Source: Streptomyces lydicus (lineage in GTDB: Bacteria; Actinomycetota; Actinomycetes; Streptomycetales; Streptomycetaceae). Taken from it: 64,000 bases of DNA. Of this stretch, positions 26,207-35,937 are shown piece by piece. Made by a program: the position numbers and the translations under genes. Under the pieces are notes generated by a model. It searched no databases, had not been told where the DNA came from, and saw only the letters and a program-made list of their open reading frames with translations. The DNA lies in the NCBI RefSeq assembly GCF_000717345.1, contig NZ_JNZA01000011.1, positions 62,001 through 126,000 on the forward strand, read 5' to 3'. The first letter of the stretch is position 1, and the number at the start of each line of letters is the position of its first letter.

Positions 26207-26971
26207 TCAGACCTCCGGGCGCAGCATCGGCGGGTTGAGCAACGTCGCTCCACCCGCCCTGAACAGTTGTGCGGGCCGGCCGCCCTGCCGGGTGGTCGTG
26301 CCGCCCGTCGGGACCAGGAATCCGGGGGTGCCGGTCACCTTGCGGTGGAAGTTGCGGGGATCCAGCGCCACGCCCCAGACCGCCTCGTAGACCCGCCGCA
26401 GCTCGCCCACGGTGAACTCGCGCGGGCAGAAGGCCGTGGCGAGGGAGGAGTACTCGATCTTCGAGCGGGCCCGCTCGACACCGTCGCTGAGGATCTTGGC
26501 GTGGTCGAAGGCGAGCGGCGCCCCCATCTCGCCCTCGCGGACGCGGGAGTCGTCCTGCTCCAGCAGGGTCTCCACCGGTGCCCAGCGCGCGCTGTGGGCA
26601 TCGCCGCCGGCCGTCGGCGCGGGCAGGTCGGGGGCAAGGACCAGGTGCGCGACGCTGACGACCCGCATCCGGGGGTCGCGCTTGGGGTCGCCGTACGTGG
26701 CGAGCTGTTCGAGGTGCGCGCCGTACGTGGGTGACGGACCCTCTGGGGACTGCGCGTGCAGGCCGGTTTCCTCGGCGAGTTCCCGGGCGGCCGCGTCCCC
26801 GAGGTCCTCGTCGGCCCGGACGAACCCGCCGGGCAGCGCCCAGCGGCCCTGGAACGGCGGCTCACCCCGGCGTACCGCCAGCGCACACAGGGCATGGCGG
26901 CGCACGGTGAGCACGACCAGGTCGACGGTGACAGCGAAGGGCGGGAAGGCCGACGGGTCGTAGGGAGGCAT
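26207..26971 (-). CDS. NUDIX hydrolase with C-terminal winged helix (NrtR-like)
   Basis: 254 residues. A complete Nudix box is present (GX5EX7REUXEEXGU, within GFVRADEDLGDAAARELAEE). The C-terminal region, starting near YSSLATAFCPREFTVGELRR, matches the winged-helix domain of NrtR-type proteins, which act as ADP-ribose-sensing regulators of NAD metabolism or as hydrolases. No NAD gene is adjacent, so the target is unknown. ATG at 26971 has no strong ribosome site. It lies downstream of the debranching-like gene on the same strand. Confidence 0.85.
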   Translation of the reverse strand: MPPYDPSAFPPFAVTVDLVVLTVRRHALCALAVRRGEPPFQGRWALPGGFVRADEDLGDAAARELAEETGLHAQSPEGPSPTYGAHLEQLATYGDPKRDPRMRVVSVAHLVLAPDLPAPTAGGDAHSARWAPVETLLEQDDSRVREGEMGAPLAFDHAKILSDGVERARSKIEYSSLATAFCPREFTVGELRRVYEAVWGVALDPRNFHRKVTGTPGFLVPTGGTTTRQGGRPAQLFRAGGATLLNPPMLRPEV

Positions 26972-27021
26972 GGCGCGATCATAGTCGTCCGCCTGACGAT
27001 AAACAGGTCCGCCAGGACACC

Positions 27022-29145
27022 TCACGCCCCCAGTTGCAGACCCTCCGCCGCCGCCTCCACCATCCCCATGCCGAGTCGGCTGACCCGCAGGGCGAACGGC
27101 TGCTCCGCGACGCTCAGGCCGGTGAGCTGTATCGCGCCGAGCGGAGTCGTGCCGAGCGGTCGCAGGGACACTGTCCCGGCGGGGACGTCGGGGCGCAGAC
27201 CGGCGAGCGCGACGAGGAGGTGTACCGCGCCGGCCGCCGCCACCGCCGCCGGACGGCAGGCCGCAGGGTGCGGAACGGGGGCGCCGTCCTCGGTGCGCTG
27301 CTCCCCCGCGTACATCTCGGGGAGGCGGTACCCGAAGCTCTCCGCGGCGTCGAGGACGCCCTTCGTCAGCGCGCCGGCCGCCCGCTCGTGGCCGGCCGCG
27401 GCCAGCCCGGCGGCGGCCACGGCCGTCTCGTGGACGCGGACCGCGCCGCTGCGGTGGCCGAAGGGGTTGTATCCGCTCTCCTTGGCGCCGAGCCCCCGCA
27501 GACCCCACCCGGAGTCCATCGCCGGGCTGCCCAGCAGCCTGGCGAGCTGATCGGTCTGTGCGGCGTCCAGCAGACCGGCGGCGAGGGTGCCGCCGCCGAG
27601 CAGGCCGGTGTCCAGCAGGTGGGCCGCGGCGGATCCGAGGGGGGAAACCGGCCGGCCGTCGGCGGTGAGCAGGGCGGCCGGCCGGCCGCCCGAGCGGTCC
27701 TCGATCCAGAAGTCCGTACGGAACCGTGCGCGCAGCTCCGCGGCCCACTCCCGCAGGACCACCGCGTCGGACGATCCGTACGCCTCCAGGAGGTCAGCGC
27801 CCAGGAGGGCGGCGCGATGGGCGTGGGCCTGCGTCTCGCAGCGGTACGGCCCGCCGGGCGCGGGGTCGGGTACGTAGCCACCGCGGCCGCGACCTCGTCC
27901 CTGGGGCTCGCCGGCGATCCGCAGCCATCTCAGGCAGCGCTCGGCGGCGGGCAGCAGCCGCTCCACGTCCTGCTCGGGCAGCCCCCAGCGGCGCGCTTCG
28001 GCGAGCACGGTGGGGAAGAGCAGCGTCGCCTCGATGCCGGTGCAGCTCGGCGGGGCGTGCGGGCCGGTGTCCCGGAGCGCGCCGGGAAGACGCCCGAATT
28101 CCGCTCCTGGTGCGGTGTGTTGACTCCGGGCGAGCGCGCGCAGGGTGCCCGCGGCGAGCCGGGTGCCGAGCGGCAGCAGCATCCGGGCGGCCCAGAGCGC
28201 CTCGGCCGGTGCGAGGCCGCAGCGCCACGGGAAGCCGCCCGCGACGTAGACGTCCGTGGGCGCGGCCGGGTCACGCGTCGCGAGGCCGTACAGATCGTCG
28301 AGCCCGGCCGCCATGAGGGCGCCGGCCCGATGGTCGTCACACTCCAGCCGGGCGTCCGCCCAGGGGCGCGGGGGCCGGTCGCCGCGGGCCCGCGGCGCGA
28401 ACATCCCGCTGCGCGGCCCGGGGATGCGGGGGCTCCCGGCACGTCCGGGGCCGGCAGAAGGGCCGCCGCCCGGGCCTTGGGGGGCGTGTTCCAGTGCGGC
28501 GCGCAGTTCGATGGTGCGCCGTCCGCCGGGCGGCAGTTCCAGTTCCCAGCGCAGCAACCCGGCCGCGGCCAGGGCGTCCTGTGGCGTGGGCGTCGCGGAG
28601 ACCACGGCGTGCACCCCCGGCCCGGACCAGCGCAGCCCGGAGCCATGGACGGCGGCCCGCAGCTCGGGGCCGGGCAGGCCCACGGCGACGGCCCCGAGTT
28701 CGGCGAGATCCGTGCCGAGTCTGATCTCGACCGGTAGCCGCACGGGGCGTGCTGCGCTGCTGCGGAAGGTGATCTCCTCGGTGCCGTCGGCGTAGCGCAG
28801 CCGCTCCATGCGGATCTCCGGGTCGGGGCCGCGCTCCCCGGTCCTGCGGATCGTGCCGATGAAGCGGGCACGGTCGGTGCCCGTCAACCGCCCCTGGACG
28901 ATGAGTGGTTCGCTGCCCGCGACCCGGAGCGCGCAGTGGGACAGGATCCGCCTGCCGTCGCGGTAGAAACCGTCCAGGCCGTCGCCGGTCAGCTGCCCGG
29001 AGGCAGGTGACACCGCGAGGGCCGGCAGGGCCACGCAGACCAGCGACGCGTGAACGGGCTGCGGCTGCGGCACCCGGGACGGCGCCGCGCGGCGCTCTTC
29101 GGCCGGCCGGCGGGCCGGTTGGGTGGTGGGGACGATGCCTGGCAC
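27022..29145 (-). CDS. Glycogen-debranching-enzyme-like protein
   Basis: 707 residues. The N-terminal third resembles the bis-like N domain of amylo-alpha-1,6-glucosidase-type proteins (DGLDGFYRDGRRILS). The C-terminal half is an (alpha/alpha)6-toroid-type domain. In active relatives the core loop reads like NPxSYHxGSVWPHDT. Here it is NPFGHRSGAVRVHET, so the Trp-Pro and the acid Asp are replaced and activity may be lost or altered. The cytoplasm is inferred. GTG at 29145 follows GGGAG. It follows the DUF4192 gene by about 100 bases. Confidence 0.75.
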   Translation of the reverse strand: MPGIVPTTQPARRPAEERRAAPSRVPQPQPVHASLVCVALPALAVSPASGQLTGDGLDGFYRDGRRILSHCALRVAGSEPLIVQGRLTGTDRARFIGTIRRTGERGPDPEIRMERLRYADGTEEITFRSSAARPVRLPVEIRLGTDLAELGAVAVGLPGPELRAAVHGSGLRWSGPGVHAVVSATPTPQDALAAAGLLRWELELPPGGRRTIELRAALEHAPQGPGGGPSAGPGRAGSPRIPGPRSGMFAPRARGDRPPRPWADARLECDDHRAGALMAAGLDDLYGLATRDPAAPTDVYVAGGFPWRCGLAPAEALWAARMLLPLGTRLAAGTLRALARSQHTAPGAEFGRLPGALRDTGPHAPPSCTGIEATLLFPTVLAEARRWGLPEQDVERLLPAAERCLRWLRIAGEPQGRGRGRGGYVPDPAPGGPYRCETQAHAHRAALLGADLLEAYGSSDAVVLREWAAELRARFRTDFWIEDRSGGRPAALLTADGRPVSPLGSAAAHLLDTGLLGGGTLAAGLLDAAQTDQLARLLGSPAMDSGWGLRGLGAKESGYNPFGHRSGAVRVHETAVAAAGLAAAGHERAAGALTKGVLDAAESFGYRLPEMYAGEQRTEDGAPVPHPAACRPAAVAAAGAVHLLVALAGLRPDVPAGTVSLRPLGTTPLGAIQLTGLSVAEQPFALRVSRLGMGMVEAAAEGLQLGA

Positions 29146-29249
29146 GCTGTGCGCTCCCTGGTGGGGTCGGGGCTCCGTAGGGCTTACGCCACTCAGGTGA
29201 ACGGTCCGGCCGGCGCGCAGGTCACGCCGGCCGTACAGGGTTGGCGCGA

Positions 29250-30884
29250 TCACCGCCGGCTCCGGTCGTCGTCCCGGCCGGCCCGGCGCCTGGCACGCCG
29301 GTCCGTCGTACGGCCACCGGGGCCGGTGGCGCCGCGCGGTCCGCGGGGGCGGGCGGCGGCTCCCGGGCGGGCCGGGTCCGGCCGCTTCGGGGAGCGGGGT
29401 GTCTCGTTGCCGGCGAGCGCGGGCTGCGCGCCGGCCCCGGGCTCGGCGGCGGGTGCGGGCCCGGCGGCCGGGGCGGGCGCGGTCTCCTCGCTCATCGCCT
29501 CCCGCCGCTGTTCGCGCAGGCAGCGGCGCAGCGGCTCCGGGTCGAGCCCCTCGTTGATGGCGCGGTGCAGCAGCTGGGCGAAGGTGTACTCGGGGTCCAT
29601 GGACAGGGCGTAGCTGAGGGCGATCCGTGCCGAGGGCCCGTCATCGGTGGACCAGCACACCCAGGCGGCGAGGGTGAGGGGCGCCACCGCGTGTTCCGCG
29701 TAGCCGCCGGCACAGCGACGGGCGAGGGCACGCCACAGCCGCAGGGCCGGGGCCGCGGCGGAACCGTCCATCCACTCGGCGGCGCGGTCACGGGTGCAGC
29801 GGTCCTGGAGGCCCAGGATGAGATCGGCGGCCTCGGCGTCGGTGATCAGTGCGTCGTCGCAGGCGTCCCGGGCCCGGTTGCTGCCCGAGGGGGTGTCCTG
29901 ACGGAACCGGTGGATCATCGCGCCCGCCAGGTCGAGGGTCGCCCGGCGGACCGCCAGGGCGCCGTCGTCCCCGAGCATCCTCGGGACCAGCGCGCCGGCT
30001 GCCGTGTCCAGCGCCTTCTCCTGCTCGGCGCCACGCCGTCCGGTACGGGGCCTCAGCCGTGCCTCCATCTCCTTGAGCGAGCCGCGCACCTGCATTCCCG
30101 CGTACGCGGCAGCGGCCGCCATCACGGACGTACCCGGCATGACCATCGGGGTGCCGTCGGCGGGACAGCAGCGGAAGTCCGGGCAGCAGTAGGACCAGAA
30201 CCGGCCGTTGGACAGGCACAGCGCTTCGAGGACCGGCGCGTCGAGCGCGCCGCACGCGGTGCGCAGCCGCTGGGCGAGCGGGCGGAGCCGGTCCTTGACG
30301 TCCTGCCCGGTCTCACCGGCCGCGGGCTCCTGGCAGAGGTAGACGATGATCGCCGAGGGTGGGGCCGCGTCGTCCGGGCCCGCCGAGATCAGACAGTCGG
30401 CGAGTTGATCGGCGACGTCCGGCCACTGAGCGGTGTCCGCGGGGATACCGAGCCGGACCCGGCCGCCGAAGCGTCCACGCTCACCGTGCAGTGCCACCAT
30501 CACGATCGAATCGTCCGGATAGAAGCCCATGAGATAGGGCAGGGCGTCGGCGAGTTCGGCCGGGCCGCGCAGGGTGACCTGGGTTTCCGCGGGAGGGGCG
30601 GCTGCCGCGTGGGCGGCGGTGAAGGGCTGGGAGAAAGGCTCGGAGTTTTTCGCGGAGTCGGAATGGCCTGCGGGTGCTGCGTGGGCGGTGTTCTCGGTGA
30701 GGTTGGCGTGGTCTTTGCGCTCGGCGTTATTTGCGCTCGCGTCGTTATTCGTGGAGTTGGAGCCGGAGTCGGAGTCGGTGGAATTCACGGATGCGGAGGC
30801 CGGGTCGGTCGGGGAGGCCGGCGGCGCGTTCTCCGTGGAGTTGATGTCGGTGCCGTGCTTGCGCGGTTCGCTGTGCGGATTCAT
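29250..30884 (-). CDS. DUF4192 domain-containing protein
   Basis: 544 residues. The N-terminal 80 or so residues are Ser/Asn/Ala/Thr-rich and probably disordered. The DUF4192 core begins near [20 protein letters not shown] and contains a Cys-rich patch ([14 protein letters not shown]). The C-terminus is Pro/Ala-rich, then Arg-rich. Function unknown. It is divergent from the RecQ-phosphoribosyltransferase fusion, with two inverted DnaA-box-like sequences between them. ATG at 30884 lacks a clear ribosome site. Confidence 0.85.
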   Translation of the reverse strand: MNPHSEPRKHGTDINSTENAPPASPTDPASASVNSTDSDSGSNSTNNDASANNAERKDHANLTENTAHAAPAGHSDSAKNSEPFSQPFTAAHAAAAPPAETQVTLRGPAELADALPYLMGFYPDDSIVMVALHGERGRFGGRVRLGIPADTAQWPDVADQLADCLISAGPDDAAPPSAIIVYLCQEPAAGETGQDVKDRLRPLAQRLRTACGALDAPVLEALCLSNGRFWSYCCPDFRCCPADGTPMVMPGTSVMAAAAAYAGMQVRGSLKEMEARLRPRTGRRGAEQEKALDTAAGALVPRMLGDDGALAVRRATLDLAGAMIHRFRQDTPSGSNRARDACDDALITDAEAADLILGLQDRCTRDRAAEWMDGSAAAPALRLWRALARRCAGGYAEHAVAPLTLAAWVCWSTDDGPSARIALSYALSMDPEYTFAQLLHRAINEGLDPEPLRRCLREQRREAMSEETAPAPAAGPAPAAEPGAGAQPALAGNETPRSPKRPDPARPGAAARPRGPRGATGPGGRTTDRRARRRAGRDDDRSRR

Positions 30885-30923
30885 GGCTCGAAGATCCCGC
30901 GATTCGCCTCCGCGCCGCGACCC

Positions 30924-30959
30924 CTGTGGATAACTCACGGGTGACGCGGTTATCCACAG
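30924..30959. promoter_or_regulatory. Inverted pair of DnaA-box-like sequences
   Basis: CTGTGGATAA (30924-30933) and TTATCCACAG (30950-30959) form perfect 10-base arms around 16 bases. Each contains an exact TTATCCACA, the canonical E. coli DnaA box. They lie in the 125-base divergent promoter region of the DUF4192 and RecQ-like genes. Confidence 0.65.
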
Positions 30960-31009
30960 TTTCGGGCGGGGGTTCGCGCGTTGTCAGTGGCATCAGGTTG
31001 CATGGGGGC

Positions 31010-33175
31010 ATGAGCAACGAAGAGCTGCGTGCCGCAGCCGATGCCGTCCTGTCGCGCCTCGTCGGTGATCCCGGCGGCGAAGCCCGGCTGCGCGAGGACC
31101 AGTGGCGGGCGATCGAGGCGCTGGTCGCCGAGCACCGTCGCGCGCTGGTCGTGCAGCGCACGGGCTGGGGCAAGTCCGCGGTCTATTTCGTCGCGACGGC
31201 GCTGCTGCGGGAGCGCGGCAGCGGACCGACGGTGATCGTCTCGCCGCTGCTCGCGCTCATGCGCAACCAGGTCGACGCCGCCGCGCGGGCCGGGATCCGC
31301 GCGCGCACGATCAACTCCGCCAACACCGAGGAGTGGGACACCGTCCAGGCCGAGGTGGCGGCGGGCGAGGTGGACGTCCTGCTGGTGAGCCCCGAGCGGC
31401 TGAACAATCCCGATTTCCGTGATCAGGTGCTGCCCAAGCTCGCGGCGGCGACCGGCCTGCTGGTGGTCGACGAGGCACACTGCATCTCCGACTGGGGCCA
31501 TGACTTCCGGCCCGACTACCGACGGCTGCGCACGATGCTCGCCGACCTCCCGCCGGATGTACCCGTGCTCGCCACGACCGCCACGGCCAACGCCCGGGTG
31601 ACCGCCGATGTGGCGGAGCAGCTGGGGACGGGCGAGGGTGCCGCCGAGACGCTGGTGCTGCGCGGTGCGCTCGACCGGGAGAGCCTCAGCCTGGGCGTGC
31701 TGCCGCTGCCGGATGCCGCGCACCGTCTCGCCTGGCTCGCGGATCATCTGCACGAGCTGCCGGGCTCCGGGATCATCTACACGCTCACCGTCGCCACCGC
31801 CGAGGAGGTCACCGCGTTCCTTCGCCAGCGGGGTCACACGGTGGCGTCGTACACGGGGAAGACGGAGAACGCCGACCGTCAGCAGGCCGAGGACGATCTG
31901 CTCGCCAACCGGGTCAAGGCGCTGGTGGCGACCTCCGCGCTGGGCATGGGCTTCGACAAGCCCGACCTGGGCTTCGTGGTGCACCTGGGTTCGCCGTCCT
32001 CCCCCATCGCGTACTACCAGCAGGTGGGCCGCGCGGGCCGTGGCGTCAAGCACGCCGAGGTGCTGCTGCTGCCCGGCCGTGAGGACGAGGCGATCTGGAA
32101 GTACTTCGCCTCGCTGGCGTTCCCTCCCGAGGCGCAGGTACGGGAGACCCTGGACGTCCTGGCGGCCGCCGGCCGGCCGGTGTCGCTGCCCGCCCTGGAG
32201 CCCCAGGTCGAACTGCGCCGGTCCCGGCTGGAGATCATGCTCAAGGTGCTCGATGTGGACGGCGCCGTGCAGCGCGTCAAGGGCGGCTGGATCGCGACGG
32301 GCCGGCCCTGGACGTACGACGCCGAGCGCTATGCCTGGGTGACCCGTCAGCGCGAGGCCGAGCAGCAGGCGATGCGGGAGTACGCCACGACGACCGGCTG
32401 CCGGATGGAGTTCCTGCGCCGCCAGCTCGACGACGAGGCGGCGGTGGCGTGCGGTCGCTGCGACAACTGCGCCGGTGCGCGGTTCGGCACCGAGGTCTCC
32501 GCCGCGTCGCTGGACGCGGCGCGCGGTGAGCTGGGGCGCCCGGGGGTGGAGGTGGAGCCGAGGCGGATGTGGCCCACGGGGCTGCCGACCGTCGGCATCG
32601 ACGTCAAGGGGCGCATTCCGGCGGGCGAACTGGCGGCGACCGGCCGGGCCCTGGGGCGGCTCTCGGACATCGGGTGGGGCAATCGGCTGCGGCCGATGCT
32701 CGCACCGCAGGCACCTGATGGGCCGATTCCGGACGATGTGGCGTCCGCGGTGGTCACGGTGCTCGCCGACTGGGCCAAGGGGCCCGGTGGTTGGGCCTCG
32801 GGCGCGGCGGACGCACCGCACCGCCCGGTGGGCGTGGTCTGTCTCTCCTCGCGCAGCCGCCCGCAGCTGATCCGGTCGCTCGCCGAGCGGATCGCCGCGG
32901 TCGGCCGGATGCCGTTCCTGGGCACGGTGACCTCGGCGGACGACGGTGTCGAGGGCCGGATTCCGCGCAGCAACAGCGCCCAGCGCCTGCGGGCCCTGCA
33001 CAGTTCGCTCGGCGTACCGCCGGAGCTGGCCGAGGCGTTGGCGTCCGCCGGCGGCCCGGTGCTCCTGGTGGACGATTACGCCGACACCGGCTGGACCCTG
33101 GCGGTGGCCGCCCGGCTGCTGCGCAAGGCCGGCGCGGAGGGGGTGTTTCCGCTGGTCCTCGCCGTACAGGGGTAG
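31010..33175 (+). CDS. RecQ-family DNA helicase fused to a phosphoribosyltransferase domain
   Basis: 721 residues. The RecQ helicase core carries Walker A-like [15 protein letters not shown] in [19 protein letters not shown], motif VI in QQVGRAGRG and the RecQ zinc cysteines (C-x-n-CGRCDNC). The C-terminal 200 residues end with [20 protein letters not shown], the PRPP-binding loop of type I phosphoribosyltransferases. The fusion is known in actinobacteria but its purpose is unclear; it may couple nucleotide pools to DNA repair. ATG at 31010 has a weak G-rich ribosome site. Confidence 0.9.
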   Translation: MSNEELRAAADAVLSRLVGDPGGEARLREDQWRAIEALVAEHRRALVVQRTGWGKSAVYFVATALLRERGSGPTVIVSPLLALMRNQVDAAARAGIRARTINSANTEEWDTVQAEVAAGEVDVLLVSPERLNNPDFRDQVLPKLAAATGLLVVDEAHCISDWGHDFRPDYRRLRTMLADLPPDVPVLATTATANARVTADVAEQLGTGEGAAETLVLRGALDRESLSLGVLPLPDAAHRLAWLADHLHELPGSGIIYTLTVATAEEVTAFLRQRGHTVASYTGKTENADRQQAEDDLLANRVKALVATSALGMGFDKPDLGFVVHLGSPSSPIAYYQQVGRAGRGVKHAEVLLLPGREDEAIWKYFASLAFPPEAQVRETLDVLAAAGRPVSLPALEPQVELRRSRLEIMLKVLDVDGAVQRVKGGWIATGRPWTYDAERYAWVTRQREAEQQAMREYATTTGCRMEFLRRQLDDEAAVACGRCDNCAGARFGTEVSAASLDAARGELGRPGVEVEPRRMWPTGLPTVGIDVKGRIPAGELAATGRALGRLSDIGWGNRLRPMLAPQAPDGPIPDDVASAVVTVLADWAKGPGGWASGAADAPHRPVGVVCLSSRSRPQLIRSLAERIAAVGRMPFLGTVTSADDGVEGRIPRSNSAQRLRALHSSLGVPPELAEALASAGGPVLLVDDYADTGWTLAVAARLLRKAGAEGVFPLVLAVQG

Positions 33176-33400
33176 CGGCGGCGGTACGGCGCGCGGCCGG
33201 TGCGACGGGAGGCGACATTTGCGGCGCAAGGGGCGTTAACGGGCCTGTGCGGAAATTGCTCGTTGCCCGCATCGCTGTGCGACCGCGAGAATTGGAGTTG
33301 CTTCCCCAACCGGCCGTCCGTGGTCAGGCAGGGCCATGTCCTGGTGCACCGGCGCACCCGAGCATGCCCGTTGCGCTGACGCGTCGACGAAGGGAGGAAC

Positions 33401-34138
33401 GTGACCTTCGGCTTCGCCCCGCCCCCGCATACGTCCCCGCCCACGTCCACCGACCCCGCCGCCCGACTGGGCCGGATGCTGGAGCCCGCCGAATGGGCCT
33501 CCGCCGGTATCCCGTTGCTGCGCAATCCCCGCGAGGTCGTCACCGGCCTGCACGACCGTCATCACCCGGGGCCGTCGACGGCCGTCGTGGCGGTGCTCGA
33601 TCTTCAGGAACGGGTGACGGCCAGCGCCTCGTTCACCGAGCCGGCGGCCGCTCCCGACGGCTGGGAGTTCCGCAATGCACTGCTGACCCACCTGCGCCGG
33701 GTGATCCCGCACGACCTGCGGCTGCGCGCCCCGGTCCGGACGGCGGTGCTGCTCTACTGCCGTGAGGGCGACGCCCGTTGGACGGAGGCCGACGGCGCGT
33801 GGATGTGGGGGCTGCGCGACGCCTGCACCCTGCACGGGCTGCGCTGCGGCGCGTACATCACGCTGACCCCCGACCGGTGGCAGGTGCTCGGCGAGGGCCG
33901 CGGAGGCCGCCGCCCCGGTTCACCGGTCACCGGCCCACAGGGCACGGAAGGACGCCGTGCGGGGGCCGCTCGCACGACGGCACACCGTGCGCGCGCAGCA
34001 CACCCGGACTCCCCCGGTACGACGCCACCGCGCCCCGAGTCCCCGCGTGCGGCCACGGCTCTCCCTCAGGGGAGAGCGACGCCGAGGAGCACCGGGGGCG
34101 GCGCCCCGGAAGCCCACCGGCACACGGCAGCACGCTGA
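33401..34138 (+). CDS. Conserved hypothetical protein, proline-rich ends
   Basis: 245 residues, not recognised as a named family. A Pro/Thr-rich start leads to an alpha/beta core of about 140 residues (STAVVAVLDLQERVTASASF through YITLTPDRWQVLG). The pattern of a strand, a helix (EADGAWMWGLRDACTLHGLR) and a final strand recalls RadC/JAB-type folds, but no HxH or SxxD metal motif is present. The C-terminal 75 residues are low-complexity Arg/Pro/Thr. GTG at 33401 follows GGGAGG at ideal spacing. It lies downstream of the RecQ fusion on the same strand. Confidence 0.7.
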   Translation: MTFGFAPPPHTSPPTSTDPAARLGRMLEPAEWASAGIPLLRNPREVVTGLHDRHHPGPSTAVVAVLDLQERVTASASFTEPAAAPDGWEFRNALLTHLRRVIPHDLRLRAPVRTAVLLYCREGDARWTEADGAWMWGLRDACTLHGLRCGAYITLTPDRWQVLGEGRGGRRPGSPVTGPQGTEGRRAGAARTTAHRARAAHPDSPGTTPPRPESPRAATALPQGRATPRSTGGGAPEAHRHTAAR

Positions 34139-34152
34139 CCGGCCCGAGCGGC

Positions 34153-34180
34153 GGCTCGCTCTCGGGAGCGCGAGCGAGCC
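34153..34180. terminator. Bidirectional terminator
   Basis: GGCTCGCTC (34153-34161) pairs with GAGCGAGCC (34172-34180) between convergent genes ending at 34138 and 34223. Confidence 0.65.
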
Positions 34181-34222
34181 CGACGGCCTCGGGGGCCGAC
34201 GGGCTGCTGCGGGCGGGTGCGG

Positions 34223-34870
34223 TCAGGCGTTCGCGCCGAGGACGCTGTTGATCCGCTGCGGGTCACCGCAGACGATCAGCAGCGCTCCGGCACGGGCCAT
34301 CGCGGCGGGCAGGGCCACCGCGGCGGTCTCGTCCGTGCCGCCGTTGACGGCGACGACCACGACGGGCCGGCCGGTGGCGCGCTCGGCAGCGGCGTCCGCG
34401 TAGAACACATCGTCCGCGGCGTCGTGTTGGGCCCAGTAGGACGCCTCGCCGAAGGACAGTTCGTGCGCGGCCCACGGGTGGGCGTCGCCGGTGGTCAGCA
34501 CCAGGATCTCGCCCGGGGCGCGCCCGGTGTCCAGCAGCAGGTCCACGGCCTCGTCGGCGGCGTCAATGGCGCCGTCGGCGGGGGCCGGGATCAGCTGGAG
34601 CTGCGCTCCTGCGGTGCCGGTCTTGCCCGCGGGGGGCTGCGACGAACCGGTGCGCTGCGCCGGCGGAGCGGCGACCGGCCCACGCGGCGGGGCGGCAGGT
34701 CCGGGCTTGCCCGGACGGGCACTGGCCGCGGGGGCGCCACGCGGGGGTGCGGGGCGAGGACCGGGGCCAGGAACAGGACGGGGGGTCGGCGCGGTGCGGC
34801 CGGCGGCCGGAGTTGCGCGGGGACCCGGGACACTCTCGTGAATCTGAGGCTCCTCGGGGATGAGAGGCAT
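34223..34870 (-). CDS. Hypothetical protein with a helicase-C-like domain
   Basis: 215 residues. After MPLIPEEPQIHES comes a Pro/Ala/Gly-rich region of about 90 residues. The last 105 residues (EILVLTTGDAHPWAAHELSF through ALLIVCGDPQRINSVLG) look like the final RecA-like lobe of UvrD/SF1 helicases, with pieces resembling the motif V-VI region. No Walker A, Walker B or arginine finger is present, so it cannot be an active helicase alone. An ATG at 34891 would add 7 residues; neither start has a clear ribosome site. It lies just downstream of rnhB. Confidence 0.65.
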   Translation of the reverse strand: MPLIPEEPQIHESVPGPRATPAAGRTAPTPRPVPGPGPRPAPPRGAPAASARPGKPGPAAPPRGPVAAPPAQRTGSSQPPAGKTGTAGAQLQLIPAPADGAIDAADEAVDLLLDTGRAPGEILVLTTGDAHPWAAHELSFGEASYWAQHDAADDVFYADAAAERATGRPVVVVAVNGGTDETAAVALPAAMARAGALLIVCGDPQRINSVLGANA

Positions 34871-34936
34871 AAGACGATGTCTATCAAACATAGGTGCGGG
34901 ACATGTCATCGGGTACCGAATTCATGCCCGCACCGC

Positions 34937-35638
34937 TCAGAAGTCGAAGCCGAGTTGGCCACCGGCTTCCAGAGCGGCTGCTTCGGGGGTGATGCGCACC
35001 TTCTTCAGATGCCGCCACCGGGGCAGGGCGTCCATATAGGACCACGACACTCGGTGGTGCGGCGTGGGACCGTACTCCTCCAGGGCGATGCGATGGGTCG
35101 GTGAGGGGTAGCCGGCGTTGGCCGCGAAGTCGAAGTCGGCGTATTCCAGGCCCAGTTCGGCCATCATCGCGTCGCGTCGCACCTTGGCGATCACGGACGC
35201 GGCGGAGACCGCGATGCAGGACTGGTCGCCCTTGATGACTGTGCGGACCCGCCAGGGCGTGCCCAGGTAATCGTGCTTGCCGTCGAGGATGACCGCGTCC
35301 GGCCGGACCGGCAGCGCCTCCAGGGCGCGTACGGCCGCGAGGCGCAGCGCCGCGGTCATACCGAGCGCGTCGATCTCCTCCGGCGAGGCATGCCCCAGCC
35401 CGTACGACGTGACCCAGGCACCGAGCACGTCGCACAGTTCGGTGCGGCGCTTGGGAGTCAGCAGCTTGGAATCGGTGAGTCCGTCGGGCGGTCGGCGCAG
35501 TCCGGTGATGGCCGCGCAGACGCTGACCGGGCCGGCCCAGGCACCGCGTCCGACCTCGTCGATCCCTGCAACGATCTTGGCACCGGTCGTGGCGCGCAAT
35601 GATCGCTCGACGGAATGAGTGGGGGGCACGTACGGCAT
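34937..35638 (-). CDS. rnhB: Ribonuclease HII
   Basis: 233 residues. The family signature is [19 protein letters not shown] near residue 23, supplying the first Asp and Glu. Further acidic residues lie in [11 protein letters not shown] and [14 protein letters not shown]. It cleaves RNA in RNA-DNA hybrids, including single ribonucleotides in DNA. ATG at 35638 is conserved in position relative to the fold; the ribosome site is weak. The hypothetical gene at 34223 follows on the same strand. Confidence 0.95.
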   Translation of the reverse strand: MPYVPPTHSVERSLRATTGAKIVAGIDEVGRGAWAGPVSVCAAITGLRRPPDGLTDSKLLTPKRRTELCDVLGAWVTSYGLGHASPEEIDALGMTAALRLAAVRALEALPVRPDAVILDGKHDYLGTPWRVRTVIKGDQSCIAVSAASVIAKVRRDAMMAELGLEYADFDFAANAGYPSPTHRIALEEYGPTPHHRVSWSYMDALPRWRHLKKVRITPEAAALEAGGQLGFDF

Positions 35639-35937
35639 GGCGCCAGCAAGGTTACGCCTATTCGGCCCCGCCGTCCGCATCGGATGCGCACCTGGGGACA
35701 AATGCGGGGAGCACCGGTGGGAGCGGGGCCGCCCGGCACCGCTACCGACCGGTACGCGAGGCGCGGCGCAGACGGCGTGCGGCGCCCGTCCGCGGCCCCC
35801 GCGACCGGCCCCGTGCTCACCCGTGCGGGGTCGAAGTGGCCGTCGGGCACGGCTCGTTGCAGGCATGGGTGACCGCGGGACGGTGGCGGACGATCAGCCG
35901 GTGGCGGGGTGAGGAGAGACCGGGTGGGCGGGTCCGG
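35639..35937. other. 299-base gap, nothing recognised
   Basis: Between the ADP-ribosylglycohydrolase stop and the rnhB start, both on the minus strand. No gene, strong hairpin or operator-like repeat was seen. It presumably contains the rnhB promoter. Confidence 0.4.
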
